The notes under the pieces: generated by a model | Databases searched by the model: none | Seen by the model: the letters and a program-made list of their open reading frames with translations, nothing else | Told to the model about the DNA's origin: nothing | Source: Stramonita haemastoma | Lineage: Eukaryota; Mollusca; Gastropoda; Neogastropoda; Muricidae | NCBI GenBank assembly: GCA_030674155.1 | Contig: CM060327.1 | Span: forward strand, 19,226,355 to 19,290,354 | Length of the DNA stretch: 64,000 nucleotides | Reading direction: 5' to 3' | Position numbers and translations under genes: made by a program | Shown here: positions 10,791 through 22,650 of the stretch, one piece after another | Layout of the letters: each line of letters opens with the position of its first letter | How positions within the stretch are numbered: position 1 is the first letter of the stretch

Positions 10791-10901
10791 AGCAAACAAA
10801 CAAACAAAAAACAAAAGAAAACAAAACAAAAACCTGAAAAAGTTAACAATAAACTGAAAAATGTCATTTAAAAATGCTGAAATAAGAAACTAATCCTAAC
10901 A

Positions 10902-11345
10902 CTACAAAAACTGGATTATTGGACTTCTTTTCAACGTTAACACAATGTCCAACAGCAAAGAAGGTTCAGACAAAATCTGATCCAGTGACAAACTAGGTAC
11001 AGCAGGTAAAAATGTTTTTAAATGATCACAATTAAAAATGACATGACTATTTGTAATCTTCTCACCACAAATACAGTTTACATCTTTCACGTATTTTGTC
11101 CTGAATGCGTTTAGTTTAAATCTATAAATGAGGGATGACACATTTCTTCGATTATACCAACCAGAAACTTTGTTACATACTAAAGCATTTTGAAAATCTA
11201 TCACATTGCTTGTGCGGCTATTATACGGACAATAGCCAGACTCATTTATCTTCTTTCTGAAATGCTTCCAGCAAGCGTTTTGTAGCAAGTTATATCCCTC
11301 ATGCAGAGATAAGGCAACATTTATTTCACAAGAATTATTTTTACA
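10902..11345 (-). pseudogene. LINE (non-LTR retrotransposon) C-terminal ORF2 fragment
   Basis: About 145 residues are open on the minus strand, ending at a stop at 10902-10904. Near the C-terminus lies RRNVSSLIYRFKLNAFRT, then a C-x1-C-x7-H-x4-C cluster (CICG...SHVIFNC). An IYRLRL-type helix followed by a CCHC-like knuckle is typical of the region after the RNase H or reverse transcriptase domain in jockey-like and related LINEs. Upstream the frame runs into a CA microsatellite at 11353, so the element is 5'-truncated. The frame is intact over this length, suggesting a fairly recent insertion. Subfamily not assigned. It lies between two duplicated minisatellite blocks. Confidence 0.72.
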
Positions 11346-11350
11346 CCTGG

Positions 11351-11352
<2 letters not shown>

Positions 11353-11388
<36 letters not shown>

Positions 11389-11432
11389 GTGTGTGTGTGG
11401 TGTGTGTGTGTTGTGTGTGGTGAGTGATGTAG
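11353..11432. repeat. (TG)n microsatellite with TTG breaks
   Basis: Several TG runs separated by TTGT or GGT interruptions. Confidence 0.95.
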
Positions 11433-11614
11433 TGTTTGTGAGTGTGTGTGCGCATGGTGTGTGTTCGCGCGCGCATAGCACACATACATGTAACTGTGAG
11501 TGCATACAGGAGTTGGGCACACGCACATTAATAAATTTGTGCATACATACCATATTCTATGTTCCACTACATTGAATAAAGATTTAAGTTAAAAAAAAAT
11601 CTTCGTCTTCAGAG

Positions 11615-11740
11615 TATGGCCATTATCCTTCACCTACACCTACGTATATCTGTTTGTCTATATGCCAAGGCAGGAAGGACAGATGAAGGAATAATTGAAG
11701 ACTAAATTAAGCCGCAATCTTAGCCTATCAAGCAGCATGC
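11615..11740. repeat. Left flank shared by the two minisatellite blocks, copy 2
   Basis: Resembles 9030-9170 loosely: a GATGAAGGAAT word, TTAAGCC, ATCTTAGCCT, CA.GCAGC, then TGCCTGTGT.CAGGGTGT. Less similar than the right flanks. Confidence 0.55.
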
Positions 11741-12490
11741 CTGTGTTCAGGGTGTATGAGTGTGTGTATGAGGAGTGAACGTGTGTCAGAGTGGTGAGTG
11801 TGCGTATGATGAGTGAACAGTGTGTCAGGTGTGCTGTTGATGGTGAACAGTGTCAGAGTGTGTGGGTGTGCTGTATGATGGTGACAGTGTTCAGGGTGTG
11901 CTGTATGTGGTGACGTGTCAGAGTGTGTGAGGTTGCTGTATGATGGCTGTATGAGTGAACAGTGAAAGTGGTGTCATGAGGTGTGTGAGTGTGCTGTATG
12001 ATGGAGTGAACAGTGTGTCAGAGTGTAGTGTGGCTGTATGATGGAGTGAACAGTGTGTCAGAGTGTAAGTGTGCTGTATGATGGAGTGAACAGTGTGTCA
12101 GAGTGAGTGTGCTGTATGATGGAGTGAACAGTGTGTCAGAGTGTGTGGTGTGCTGTATGATGGAGTGAACAGTGTGTCAGAGGTGTAAGTGTGCTGTATG
12201 ATGGAGTGAACAGTGTGTCAGGGTGTGAGTGTGCTGTATGATGGAGTGAACAGTGTGTCAGAGTGTAAGTGTGCTGTATGATGGAGTGAACAGGGTGTCA
12301 GGTGTCGAAGTGTGCTGTATGATGGAGTGAACAGTGTGTCAGAGTGTAAGTGTGCTGTATGATGGAGTGAACAGTGTGTCAGGTGTGAGTGTGCTGTATG
12401 ATGGAGTGAACAGGTGTCAGGTGTGAGTGTGCTGTATGATGGGTGAACAGTGTGTCAGAGTGTGTAAGTGTGCTGTATGATGGAGTGAAC
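11741..12490. repeat. 40-bp minisatellite, block 2 (indel-rich)
   Basis: Same unit as block 1. The first ~250 bp carry many one- to three-base deletions (for example GAGTGAACGTGTGTC and TGTGCTGTTGATGGTGAACA), while later units are nearly clean. About 19 units. Confidence 0.92.
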
Positions 12491-12580
12491 AGTCCCAGTG
12501 GTCAGCTCGCGGCTGTGGGTAATGAGGGGCGGTCACAGGTGTGTCCACTCTCCTTCCAAGATCGATGCATCCTGTCCTTC
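12491..12580. repeat. Right flank shared by the two minisatellite blocks, copy 2
   Basis: CCCAGTGGTCAGCTCGCGGC, GGTAATGAGGGGCGGTC and CCACTCTCCTTCCAAGATCG match 10005-10090, with single-base losses. Confidence 0.85.
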
Positions 12581-12597
12581 CTGTCTCCCTCCCTGTC

Positions 12598-12621
12598 TGT
12601 CTCTGTTCTCATCTCTCTCTC

Positions 12622-12681
<60 letters not shown>

Positions 12682-12786
12682 CTCTCCTCTCTCCCTCTCC
12701 CCTCTCCTCTCTTCTCTCTCTCTGTCAGTCAGTCGTCATATATGTATGCTTATATATACATATCTATATGCTTATATCTATATCTA

Positions 12787-12851
<65 letters not shown>

Positions 12852-12878
12852 GTGTGTGAGCGTGTGTGTGTGCGTGTG

Positions 12879-12923
<45 letters not shown>

Positions 12924-12932
12924 CGTGCGTGA
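12598..12932. repeat. Compound (TC)n-(ATCT)n-(AT)n-(TG)n
   Basis: TC 12598-12722, TATC/ATCT 12770-12820, AT 12821-12849, TG 12852-12932. The 245-residue frame over it is an artefact. Confidence 0.97.
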
Positions 12933-13019
12933 CCCTCTCCATGTACTGTATGTGTGTAATTCTCTTTGCTGTCTAGTCTATCATTGTCTTGCCTTTGTTT
13001 TCTGTCCCTCCCTCGTTCC

Positions 13020-13145
<126 letters not shown>

Positions 13146-13280
13146 CACTCCCACAACTGTCTTTTTCTTCCTGTCTGGTCTGTTTCTGTGTCATGGCAAA
13201 TCCATTATTTTAGATTACTTATTTCGTGTCCTATTTTACTATTTTTTGAAAATTGCTAGAACTTTTCTTCCTGACTGACA

Positions 13281-13327
13281 CTGTGTGTGTGTGTGTGTGC
13301 GTACGCGCGCGCGCGCGCGCGCGCGCC
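13281..13327. repeat. (TG)n-(CG)n tract
   Basis: Alternating tract with ten CG steps. Confidence 0.95.
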
Positions 13328-13540
13328 TGCACGGGCGTCTCTTGGGCTCTCTGTCTGCCTGCTTGTCTGTCCGTCTTAACTGCCCACGTACGTCCCACCC
13401 TCCCCCGTGGAAGCAGTGTCTTGGAAGCTTTGTCTTAGTGACACACTTTTTTTTCTTTCTTTACGTTTTCCTCAAACAGGCGATCGATGCCAGCTTTGAT
13501 AACAGACTTCACCCCTTCTTCTCTCTTCTTCTCTGTCTTT

Positions 13541-13541
13541 A

Positions 13542-13614
<73 letters not shown>

Positions 13615-13618
13615 CTCT

Positions 13619-13690
<72 letters not shown>
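13541..13690. repeat. (CA)n-(TC)n microsatellite
   Basis: CA 13541-13612 then TC 13616-13689. Confidence 0.98.
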
Positions 13691-13692
<2 letters not shown>

Positions 13693-13768
13693 GAGATGGA
13701 TCGATCAAGGGTGGTTGGTGTTGGACAGTTTCCTCACACCCCCACCTTGTGTGCCCCGCTCTCTTACC

Positions 13769-13812
13769 CCCCCCCCCCCCATCCCCCCCCCCCCCCCACA
13801 CACACACACACC
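13769..13812. repeat. Poly(C) runs and short (CA)n
   Basis: Two C runs separated by AT, then CACACA. Confidence 0.9.
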
Positions 13813-13918
13813 TTCCTCTCCCACTCCACGTTCCTCCCCCGCCGCCCGTTTTTACCCGCCAGTCCTTTCTTTTCCTATTGCCTTTAACCGAACACTCGGC
13901 CAGCTTCAACAAGTAGTT

Positions 13919-13919
13919 G

Positions 13920-13951
<32 letters not shown>

Positions 13952-14135
13952 GAGAAGAGATGAGAGAGAGAGAGAGAGAGAGGAGAGAGAAGAAGAGACA
14001 GAGAGAGAGTATATGGATCAACGAGAGAGAGAGAGACCAGAAGAGACAGAGAGAGAGATCAAACGAGAGAGACAGAGACAGACAGAGCGAGAGAGAGACA
14101 GAGAGTGAGAGAGAAAGAAAGAAAAGAGAGAGATG
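13919..14135. repeat. (GA)n/(GACA)n purine tract
   Basis: Interrupted GAGA with ACAGAG and GATC-like breaks. Confidence 0.95.
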
Positions 14136-14560
14136 GGTCAACAAGAGAGTGTGAGGGTGGGTGGGTGGAAGGAGGGGAGCAATTTTCTGATTCTAGGTCA
14201 GTATGAGAGGTCAGTAGGGGAAAGCAGTCTTGGAAAAACCGCCAAAAAAAAAGAGAAGAAAACAAAGATGAAATTTAGAAAGTGTCACATCTGGATAGAT
14301 TAGACTTCCGCGTTTTATGTTTTTAGAGCTTTACATTATGCTTTGCTGTTATTTTCTTTACGTCAGAGTATCATAATGAGGGGAAAAGTCTTGAACAAAA
14401 AGTGACAATGATTGTTTCAGTACCATATAGAATTATGGTATCTGTAAGAATGTTTCATGAAGGACGAACGAAAGAAATACCAACACCAGTTAAACGACAC
14501 GATTAGAACAGAACTAACAGTGTCTACATAAATTCCACATAGGTAACCTGTTTGTTGGAA
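14136..14560. other. Unique sequence, nothing recognised
   Basis: No coding signal and no repeat partner found. Confidence 0.5.
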
Positions 14561-15640
14561 AACCGTAAACATAGCTACATCTAGTTAATGACCTCGGTAT
14601 TTACATAGGGTGTTAAAGAAACACAAGGGACAACACTTCCAGATAGAAAACCTTAGAAATAGTATCTGTTGGAGACCCATTAAAAGCAACAGCACACTTT
14701 GAAGGACTATGGTAAAAAAAAAAATAATAATAATAATGATAATAATATCTGTTGAAGGACCACAGGAATCTGTCAAAGAATGACAAAATCCTGTACCTTT
14801 ATTGAAAAAAAAACCAACTTGAGTTCGTTTACTGGAGGATCTAGACTTTTAGGTCAGTTGAAATAATATCATAGAAATAGCTTCGTTTTTTAAAGAATAA
14901 ACTATGCAAGTTCGTTTGAAGTACCACAGGTAAACAAGTCTATAGAAAAACAACAAAAGAATGCTTGCTGAAGAAAAACGGATATAACAACGCTATCAGA
15001 AGACCACAGATTGAATAGCAGCCACCAAAGAGCCCCCAAAACAACGTCTTTTGGAAGACCACACAAATCGCGTCTTTTGAAGGACCATAGAAATAACGTC
15101 TTTTGAAGGACCATAGAAACAACTTCTATTGAAGAACCATAGAAATAACGTCTATTGAAGGACCATAGAAATAACGTCTATCGAAGGACCATAGGATCAA
15201 CGTCTATTGGAAGACAACAGAAATAACGTCTGTTGATTGACCACAGAAACGTTTATTGGAAGACAACAGAAATAACGTCTATTGAATGACCACAGAAACG
15301 TTTAATGGAAGACAACAGAAATAACGTCTATTGGAAAACAACAGAAATAATGTCTATTGGAGGACAACGGAAATAAGGTCTATTGGAAGACAACAGAAAT
15401 AACGTTTATTGGAAAACGACAGAATTAACAGTCTATTGAAGGACCATAGAAACGACGTCTATTGAAGGACCTCAGAAATCGCGTCTGTTCAAGGACCACA
15501 GAACTCATGTCGAGTAAAGGAACATAGAAATAAGGTCTATTAAAGGAACATAGAAAAAAACGTCTGTTCAAGGACCACAGAAATAACGGCTATTGGAAGA
15601 CCACAGAAATAACGTCTGTTAAAGAACCACAGAGAGAAAC
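14561..15640. repeat. 26-bp minisatellite
   Basis: Best units at 15142-15193: GAAATAACGTCTATTGAAGG then ACCATA, 26 bp. Degenerate at the left (14600-15000, interrupted by ATA triplets at 14720) and clearer from 15030 to 15630. About 23 clear units, some 28-30 bp. Confidence 0.92.
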
Positions 15641-16345
15641 GAGCATCTCAGCAGATAAATCTCACCAAGACCTGGGAGGAATATTGTTCTGGAAAACTGA
15701 TGGACAGTGAAAGCCTATGTTTTATGCTCCCAAATCCCTCATATTGACGGGGCAGGGATATTCCCTGATTGAAGATAAGCCATAGCTTCCATTCGTTTTG
15801 TGATGAATTAATACTGAACTGCTACGCATCATCATAGCCACAAATTACAACCCCCTTTTAGCCAGTATGAAGACAAAGTATTTGGATGAGCTTGATTCTT
15901 ATCTGCAATACTTCAGGATGAGAACCGTGCCATATTCATAAGGTGTCGCATATATTCCCGAAAAAAAGTGGTAACAATGAATACGCTCTCTCTGGTTTCT
16001 GGAGGTCAGAAAAGCGTTGACTGGCTATTCTATGACTGATTCAGTATGTAGACGAGCGTAAAAAAATATCTGGATGAAGGGCTTTGTTTGCAATTAATTG
16101 ATAATGTAATTCAAAAGAGACCAGAGGTCAAAATCTTCATAGATAGACCCAAACCTTAAACGACGCCGGGCACCCTGAAGTAACCTGACAGTTTTTGCCG
16201 CAGACATCCTGAACATGCTTTACACAGGACTTACAGATTACACTGCGTCAAGGACACTGGCAAGGAGTAATGCTTGTTGGCATGGACTGTTAGAAAAGAA
16301 AATGTAAAACAGTACAATATAGTATGTAAAACAGTACAATATACT
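15641..16345. other. Unique sequence, nothing recognised
   Basis: Only a short tandem ATGTAAAACAGTACAATATA pair near 16300-16345 stands out. It may be the tail region of the LINE that follows on the minus strand. Confidence 0.5.
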
Positions 16346-16351
16346 ATCTAT

Positions 16352-16651
16352 TTATCTGTCCTTAGTCTGGCGACCGTGGGGGCACCCCTGAAGACTTGAC
16401 AACCAGTTCCCTCCATTCCTCTCTCTGTTTTGCCTTTCTAAAAAATTTTGTTGTTCTGGGCCTGTCCATTCGCTGATGTCCTCCCATCTCTTCCTTGGTC
16501 TGCCTCTTTTCCCTCCTCCTTGGACAGTGCCTTGCAGTATTGTTTTTGCAAGTCCCTTTGATCTCGTGAAATGCCCGTACCATTTAAGTTTACGCTTCTT
16601 TACGATTGATAGAAGGTTTTCGTAGGGACCAATGGTTTTTACAACAGACAA
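16352..16651 (-). pseudogene. LINE reverse transcriptase C-terminal fragment (KRRKLKW...GRPRKRW type)
   Basis: An open minus-strand stretch of about 99 residues contains IVKKRKLKWYGHFTR, KTILQGTVQGG, KRGRPRKRWEDISEWTG and, at the end, a short basic tail and stop. This order is the familiar C-terminus of endonuclease-reverse transcriptase LINEs in invertebrates, downstream of the polymerase domain. The reverse transcriptase core itself is absent upstream (16652-16860 does not continue it), so the copy is 5'-truncated. The frame is intact. The tandem pair at about 16300-16345 lies just past its 3' end. Confidence 0.85.
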
Positions 16652-16975
16652 AGGAGATAATGCACCAGAGCCTCATCAGCCTTCCAGAACACTAAAATAC
16701 TCTTGGCACTGTACTAAAACGGGTTTCTTTGAGAGGATTTGTCACAAATATTTCTTTGTTGTCGACTTACAGCCAAAGTGGACCGAGATAATCCCACCCG
16801 ACAAAGACAGTTCAGTTAGCAGAGGCTGAATGTCTTCTGACGCCTGCGGTCATTGTTTATGACTTTGGCCTGCAGAGTAGAACAAAAGACTTTGCTGAAA
16901 TTTCACAGATCCATAACAAGTTACAGCAATACACCAAAGCAACAGTGAAGAAAAGGAGGTAACAAACAGTAAAGA

Positions 16976-17014
<39 letters not shown>

Positions 17015-17876
17015 AGACGATATTTATACTGTGAATTCGAACTATGATATTCATCCATAGGGAATTCCCGTTACCTGAACTCCCGAGGGGCATGAAACTC
17101 AGAAGAAGACCCAGAGCATTCTCTTCTACATACTACATGCTATACTGATGCTGGAAAATTCCAAGCATCCGATGTTCATCGGGAGAAACAACAGAAATCA
17201 GACTTAGACAATTGGTACCATGCTGACTCTGTACCATTCTGATACCTCGGCAAAAGATGTGGGTGGAGATCTATGAAAGATAAAAAGCTCAAGCGAATAG
17301 AAAGTCATTATCTGCTAGACAGATCACTGACATGCGGTAGGAACAGTAGCTGGAACCAGAACTAGGAAGAAGCGATGTCGCCATAGCGCAAACCACAAAA
17401 ATAAGCAACCCTAGTCGATATAGAACAACCTGCTGAGACACATGTCAGAGCCACAGTCACACTGTCCCCAAAACAAGAGATATTTTTTATCTCCTGATCC
17501 GTCTTAGCAAATGAATTTCAGAGGACCCTATCCTATCATTAAAATAAAATTGCACAAAAATTTTAATCCGCTATAGTGTCAAAATCAACTCTAACTTCCA
17601 CTGTCAATTTGCGCAGGGTTCTATCATATATTTGTTTTGACATATGTAGGTAAATAAGTCTTTGTAACTTTCTATTTTAGTCAGCCACACTAATGGAACA
17701 CGTGTCCAGCATTAAGACACTTCCAGATAAGATTATTCGATAATTTTTTTGGTTTTTTATGCACTTGATTTCTAGCACATGTTCATGCTGGTGAGGAAAA
17801 CAATTATGGATCTTTAACCCTGTTTGTTACATCTGTAGACCTTCTCCATTTTATATTAATAATACAGCTTGTAAAC
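16652..17876. other. Unique sequence with a 31-base A run
   Basis: Poly(A) at 16983-17013. The remainder shows no coding signal or repeat partner. Confidence 0.5.
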
Positions 17877-18189
17877 TCACACTAAGCCATATTTAGAACT
17901 GTGGAACACGGTGGCAAAATAGGAAAGCAGCGTCGTGCAATAGGCGAGAGTGATAGAAAAAATACAGAAGAAAATATACAACACTGAAAACAGCGCTGGA
18001 AAGCTGACCATTTGGCTATCAATAGCACGTCTTTGTGTGGGAAGATAAGTTAGCTGTAGGAGAAAACAAAACAAAACTGAAGGACAAATGTGTGTGTGTG
18101 TCTGTGTCTGTGTCTGTGTTTGTCTGTGTGTCTGTGTCAGTGTGAATGTGTGTGTCTGTGTTATGGTGCTGCCTGAGTCAGTGTCAGCC
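17877..18189. other. Unique sequence and (TGTC)n-like tract
   Basis: 18088-18160 is TGTG/TCTG-rich and leads into the long 42-bp array. Confidence 0.5.
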
Positions 18190-19344
18190 TCCCCCCCTCC
18201 TCCCCCCTAAAAATGCTTGTTGCTGCCTGTAGGTTGTATTTTTTTCTCTGTGGTACAGCCTGTGTGCCATATTTTGTTTGTAGAACTGTTTGCTGCTAAC
18301 AGTACCAGAATGCTAGAATTGTTCGCATTGTTTGTTTGCTGGTTTGTTGGTTGGTTTTTCTTTTTCCGGGGGGGGGGGGGGTGTCTTGTCTTCATCTCAA
18401 GGGTCTTAAACGTTGACTTTGTACCCTTTTTATGAAGTCTACTTTTGATATATGTTTTGTGCTTACCAAATGCCGTTTCCCCCCCCCCCCTCTCTTCTAA
18501 AGAGTGTTTGGCACTGCCTGCGTACTTTAAAGTATTTGGCGTTGTTTTGTCTGTGTGCCATTTTAACGTGTAAAAAACACACCAGACTTTGCTGCTGTTT
18601 GTGTGCCATTATTTCCTTCTAAAAAGTCTTTGGAGCTGCATGTGTGTCAGTATCTTTCTTCCAATAGTGTTTACCACTGCTTTGTGTGTACACATGTGTG
18701 TGATTTCATGTTTTGGTCTTTCATTCATTTTTAATGTCTTTGGCGCTATAGTGCAGTGTATTCTTAAATGTTTTGCGTACATGTGTGCCAGTGTGCATTT
18801 TCTTTAAATGTCTTTGGCGCTACATGTGTGCCAGTGTGCATTTTCTTTTAAATGTCTTTGGCGCTATAAAGTGCCAGTATGTATTTTCTTTGAAATGTTT
18901 GACGTACATCTGTGCCAGTATTTATTTTCTTTGAAATGTGTTTGACGTACAGGTGTGTCAGTATTTTTTCCAGAAATATTTGTCACTGCTTTTGTCGCTG
19001 CTTGTGTTTAATGTGTTTATTCTTTAAAAGTCTCAACACTGATGTGTTTCAGGTTTTTTTTTCGTTAAAAAATCTTTGACGCTTTGCCGCATATCCGTAC
19101 TTTTTATATATTTTTTTAATAGAAAAAATTTTGGTAAGGGATTTGTGAAATTTTTCGTGTATAATCTGTTTGGTTCTGTTCGAGAACAATGTGTATTTTG
19201 TTTTTCCTTTAAAAAGAGATACTCCCCTGCAACATTTTCCTCGTGAAAACAACAAAAACAACAAACTCTTTAGTCCAGTTATGTTTTTCTTCAGAAGAAT
19301 GTCAGGTGCTGCACGTGTGTTAGTCTTTTCTTTCTTTTGTTCTT

Positions 19345-19391
<47 letters not shown>

Positions 19392-21075
19392 TGAGAGATG
19401 AGAGAGATAGAGAGATGAGAGAGAGAGAGATAGATAGATAATTAGATAGATAGATAGATAGATAGTCACACACCTTTAAAAGTGTGGTAATGCTTATTGC
19501 AATTTTTTCGTTTTTCAGAATGTGACTGGAACGGCTTTTTGCCAACTTTTCTGTAAAAATTATTGAAGAATACAATGCAATACAATACGGTACAATACAA
19601 CACAAGATAGTGCAATATGAAATTATATGGCAATGCCTTTATGCTAAATCTTTCCCCTCACAAATCTGTTTTGCAGTGTCGGTGTATCATGTGTTCTCAG
19701 TGATTGTGCTATTTATATGCCATGGATTGTTTTCTCTAAAAGGAATGGTGCCACACTCCTGAGCTAATTTTCCTTCTGAAATAATTGACATTGCCCCGCT
19801 TTGGTAACTTGATTTCTCCCTCAGAACTGACCAAGACTGTCTGCCTTTGCTGATTTTCCCGCTCAAAAATGACTGGCACTGCTCTTATGCGCTAATTTCC
19901 CAACTAAAGCCAGAAAAGGTTAACACGGCCCTTGTGTGCACATTTTCTGTCTCAGGATGATTTATACTGCCCTTCTGTGCAAATTTTCCTCTAAAAATGA
20001 TGGACTCTGCCCTTATGTGAAAGTTCTCCCTCTCAAAAATGAGGAACTTCTGTGCAAATTTTCCCACTAAAGAATAATTGACATGGCCTTTCTGTGCTAA
20101 TCTTTATTCTTACAAAGATTGATACTTCCTTATGGGTAAATTTTCCTTCTAAAGAACGATTGACACCCTCTCTGTGTAAATCGTTATTCTCACTATGATT
20201 GATACTTCCTTATGTGCAAGTTTTCCCTCTAAAAAAAGGATTGACATGGCGTCTCTGTGCAAATCTTTATTCTCACAATGATTGATACTGCATAATAATG
20301 TGCATATTTCCCATCTGAAAAATGATGACACTACCCCTCTGTGCCGATTTTCCCTCCAAAAATTATTGACACCGACGTTCTTTGCTGATTTCCTCTTCTA
20401 AAGTGATTGGCAATGTTCTTCTGTGCTAATTTTTTGTTTCACTAATATGGACATGTGCTTCCTTGCTGTGTTAATTACCCCCCCCCCCCCCTGTGTTACT
20501 TAGCCCTTCACTTCAAATTTAATACTGCCCTCCTGTACTATAATTCTCCCTGCCTCCCCCCCCCCCCCAATTCTCTGTGTCCCCCCGAATGCATTGAGGC
20601 TGCCTTCTGTGCAAATTTTCTCCCTCAGAGAAGATTGACACTGCTCTTCTTTGCGAATTTTTCCCCACTGCCCCCCTTCTCCTATAAGGGATTGGTGCTG
20701 TACAAATTTGCAATTTTCTCCGCAACAGCGATTGATATTGCCCTACTGTGCTAAGTTTTCAGTTATTCTGTCGTGCTAATTTGTTGCTCTCAGAATGATC
20801 GTTCTGGCCTCTGTGCAAACTTTTCCCAGCAAAGAAATCCGTGATGCCACACTGCGCTGATTTCCCCTCAAAAGAGATTGGCGTTGCTCTACCGTGCTAA
20901 CTTTTACCGCTCAAAGGGATTGGTGACGCACTTCTGAGCAAACTTTTCCCTTTCCAAGTGTCTGTTGCTACCCTCCTGTGCTGAGATTTCCCTGAAAAGT
21001 GAATGGCGCTGCTGTACTGTGCTATCATCTTCTGTGTAAACATTTTGCTTCAGAGTTTCTGTTTCTGTTCATCTA
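18190..21075. repeat. Decayed ~42-bp array, segment 1
   Basis: Four clear consecutive units at 18794-18965 are 41-44 bp: TGCATTTTCTTTAAATGTCT, TTGGCGCTACATGTGTGCCA, GTG. From 19740 the unit reads ATTTTCCCTCTAAAAATGAT, TGACACTGCCCTTCTGTGCT. Copies diverge strongly but keep a pyrimidine block, AAAATG, TTGRCACTG and TGTGCCA/TGTGCTA. A mixed AT/GA/GATA microsatellite interrupts at 19349-19465. Confidence 0.8.
19349..19465. repeat. (AT)n-(GA)n-(GATA)n microsatellite
   Basis: TATATA run, GAGAGATGA run, then about six GATA units. Confidence 0.97.
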
Positions 21076-21079
21076 TGCT

Positions 21080-21290
21080 AGTCCTTGGATGAGACTATAA
21101 GCAGAGGTCCTGTAAGTGAACAGACGCAGAACATCTTGTGAACATGTTAAAACCAGTTCCCTTTAGAAGACTTGGCCATGTGTAATGTGGGAACAGATGA
21201 TGAAATGTACAAAACTGCATACACAAGGAGACTGGGTGTATAAAAGACGAGTGCCTATTCATTATCTTGAAAATGAATTTAAAAGTATAC
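21080..21290 (+). repeat. SINE-1, body and tail, inserted in the 42-bp array
   Basis: GGATGAGACTATAAGCAGAG, then CGCAGAACATCTTGTGAACA, GACTTGGCCATGTGTAATG, ACTGGGTGTATAAAAGACGA, ending at TATCTTGAAAATG. The tRNA head is missing. Array units continue at once on the right (21290). Confidence 0.8.
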
Positions 21291-22000
21291 CCCTCAAAAG
21301 CGAATGGTGTTGTCCTTCTGTGCTTTCCTTTCCTTCTCATGGTAATTGGTTTAAACAACATTGGATTCAGAAAGTCATACGTAATTATTCACATGTACAG
21401 AAGAGCATCAACAAGCCAAAAGTGATTGGTACTGTACAACTGTGCAAACATTTCCCCTGAAATGAATTTGGCGTTGTTCCATTGTGCCAGTTTGCTTCCC
21501 ACAAACGTGACTGACGTTGCTTCTGTGCTTTTTTATGGTGATGGTTGTGGGGATAAGCTTGTATTCCATTTATTGCAAAAAAGACCCCCACCCCACCCCC
21601 AAAACCCTAAACAAACAAACACAAAAAAACAAACCAAAAAACACCACAAAACCCCATCCTTTGCACTGCCAGATATATTTTCAGTGTGTGACATTTTATG
21701 CCATACAATTTCAGTCAGAAATGTTTGCACCAATCTGTATAACTTTTTTTGGTAGGTAGGGTATTATGATTTTTCTCTCTTCACAGTCCTTATCAGCACT
21801 TACAATCGTGCTGCCCTTTCTTTGTTTGTTTTTTTTGTTCTCCAAAAATGTTTGTCAGTGCCTGTGTGCCAAGGTTTACTTGCTTGTTTGTTTTTACTTT
21901 AATATTGGTTTTACTTTTTTTAATGCCCTGTGTACAGGTTTGTTTAAAACTGAAAGTACTTAGTCATTTGTTAAGTGGTATATCGTGCTCCCAGTTGACT
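21291..22000. repeat. Decayed ~42-bp array, segment 2
   Basis: Units such as CCAAAAGTGATTGGTACTGT and GAATTTGGCGTTGTTCCATTG at 21418-21530, then weaker ones to about 21960. An A/C-rich low-complexity stretch lies at 21590-21650. Confidence 0.65.
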
Positions 22001-22029
22001 AACAAGCCTCTGTTGTTCCTGCTCACGAG

Positions 22030-22155
22030 TTTTAAAAAACTAAACTCTAAGGCAAGCAGATATTACCGTTTGCATTTCCATCATCTTGTGGAATGCGCTG
22101 CTCAATGATGTCGAAGAAATTAGCCTAACATTACAAACTCTTTCCAAACTCACCG
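22030..22155 (+). pseudogene. Possible LINE reverse transcriptase 3' end fragment
   Basis: One plus frame gives IILWNALLNDVEEISLTLQT, then LSKLTGN. This resembles the WNxLPxxVVxAxSLxxFKxxL ending of CR1/L2- and jockey-like reverse transcriptases. Only about 35 residues are readable and the context is repeats. Weak but specific wording. Confidence 0.5.
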
Positions 22156-22214
22156 GAAACCCCTTTTAGTTCCGACCCAATAGTTATGAATCCGTGTGTG
22201 CACATCTAATTCGT

Positions 22215-22390
22215 GCGCGCGCGCGTGTGTGTGTGTGTGTGTGTGTGGGGGGGGGGGGGGTAGGTAGGAGGTGGAGGGCGGGGTGTTGTTCGTCTCCTTC
22301 TCTTCTTCTTTCTTTCTTCTTCTTCTTCTCTTTCTTCTTCTACTTCTTTCTTCTTCGTTCAGTTTACTTCCCTTCTCTTCTATCACTAAA
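22215..22390. repeat. (TG)n, poly(G) and (TTC)n tracts
   Basis: TG at 22220-22247, G at 22247-22260, and a TTC/TTCT-rich stretch at 22295-22365. Confidence 0.93.
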
Positions 22391-22544
22391 AGGGGTTTTA
22401 GACCCCTCAAAAATGTGTATGCGTGCGCGCATGTGTGCGTGTGTGCATGCATGCGCGCGTGCTTGCTTGCTTTAGTTTCCTTCTCGTCTAGTGCCACAAT
22501 CACATCCCTGGATTTGAAGATTTGCAGGTGCTCCACAAATTGCA

Positions 22545-22650
22545 TATTCGTTCGTTCGTTCGTTCGTTCGTTCGTTCGTTCGTTCGTTCGTTCGTTCGTT
22601 CGTTCGTTCGTTTCGTTCGTTCGTTCGTTCATTCATTCATTTCATTCACT
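22545..22650. repeat. (TTCG)n then (ATTC)n microsatellite
   Basis: About 20 TTCG units with one slipped T, ending in ATTCATTC. Confidence 0.98.

Noticed and set aside
11660..11740. Possible exon near a TTAAGCC..ATCTTAGCCT stretch
   Set aside because: It is the flank of the duplicated minisatellite and carries stops in all frames.
9170..12490. CRISPR-like regular 40-bp spacing
   Set aside because: Units are contiguous with no unique spacers, in a eukaryotic context. A minisatellite.
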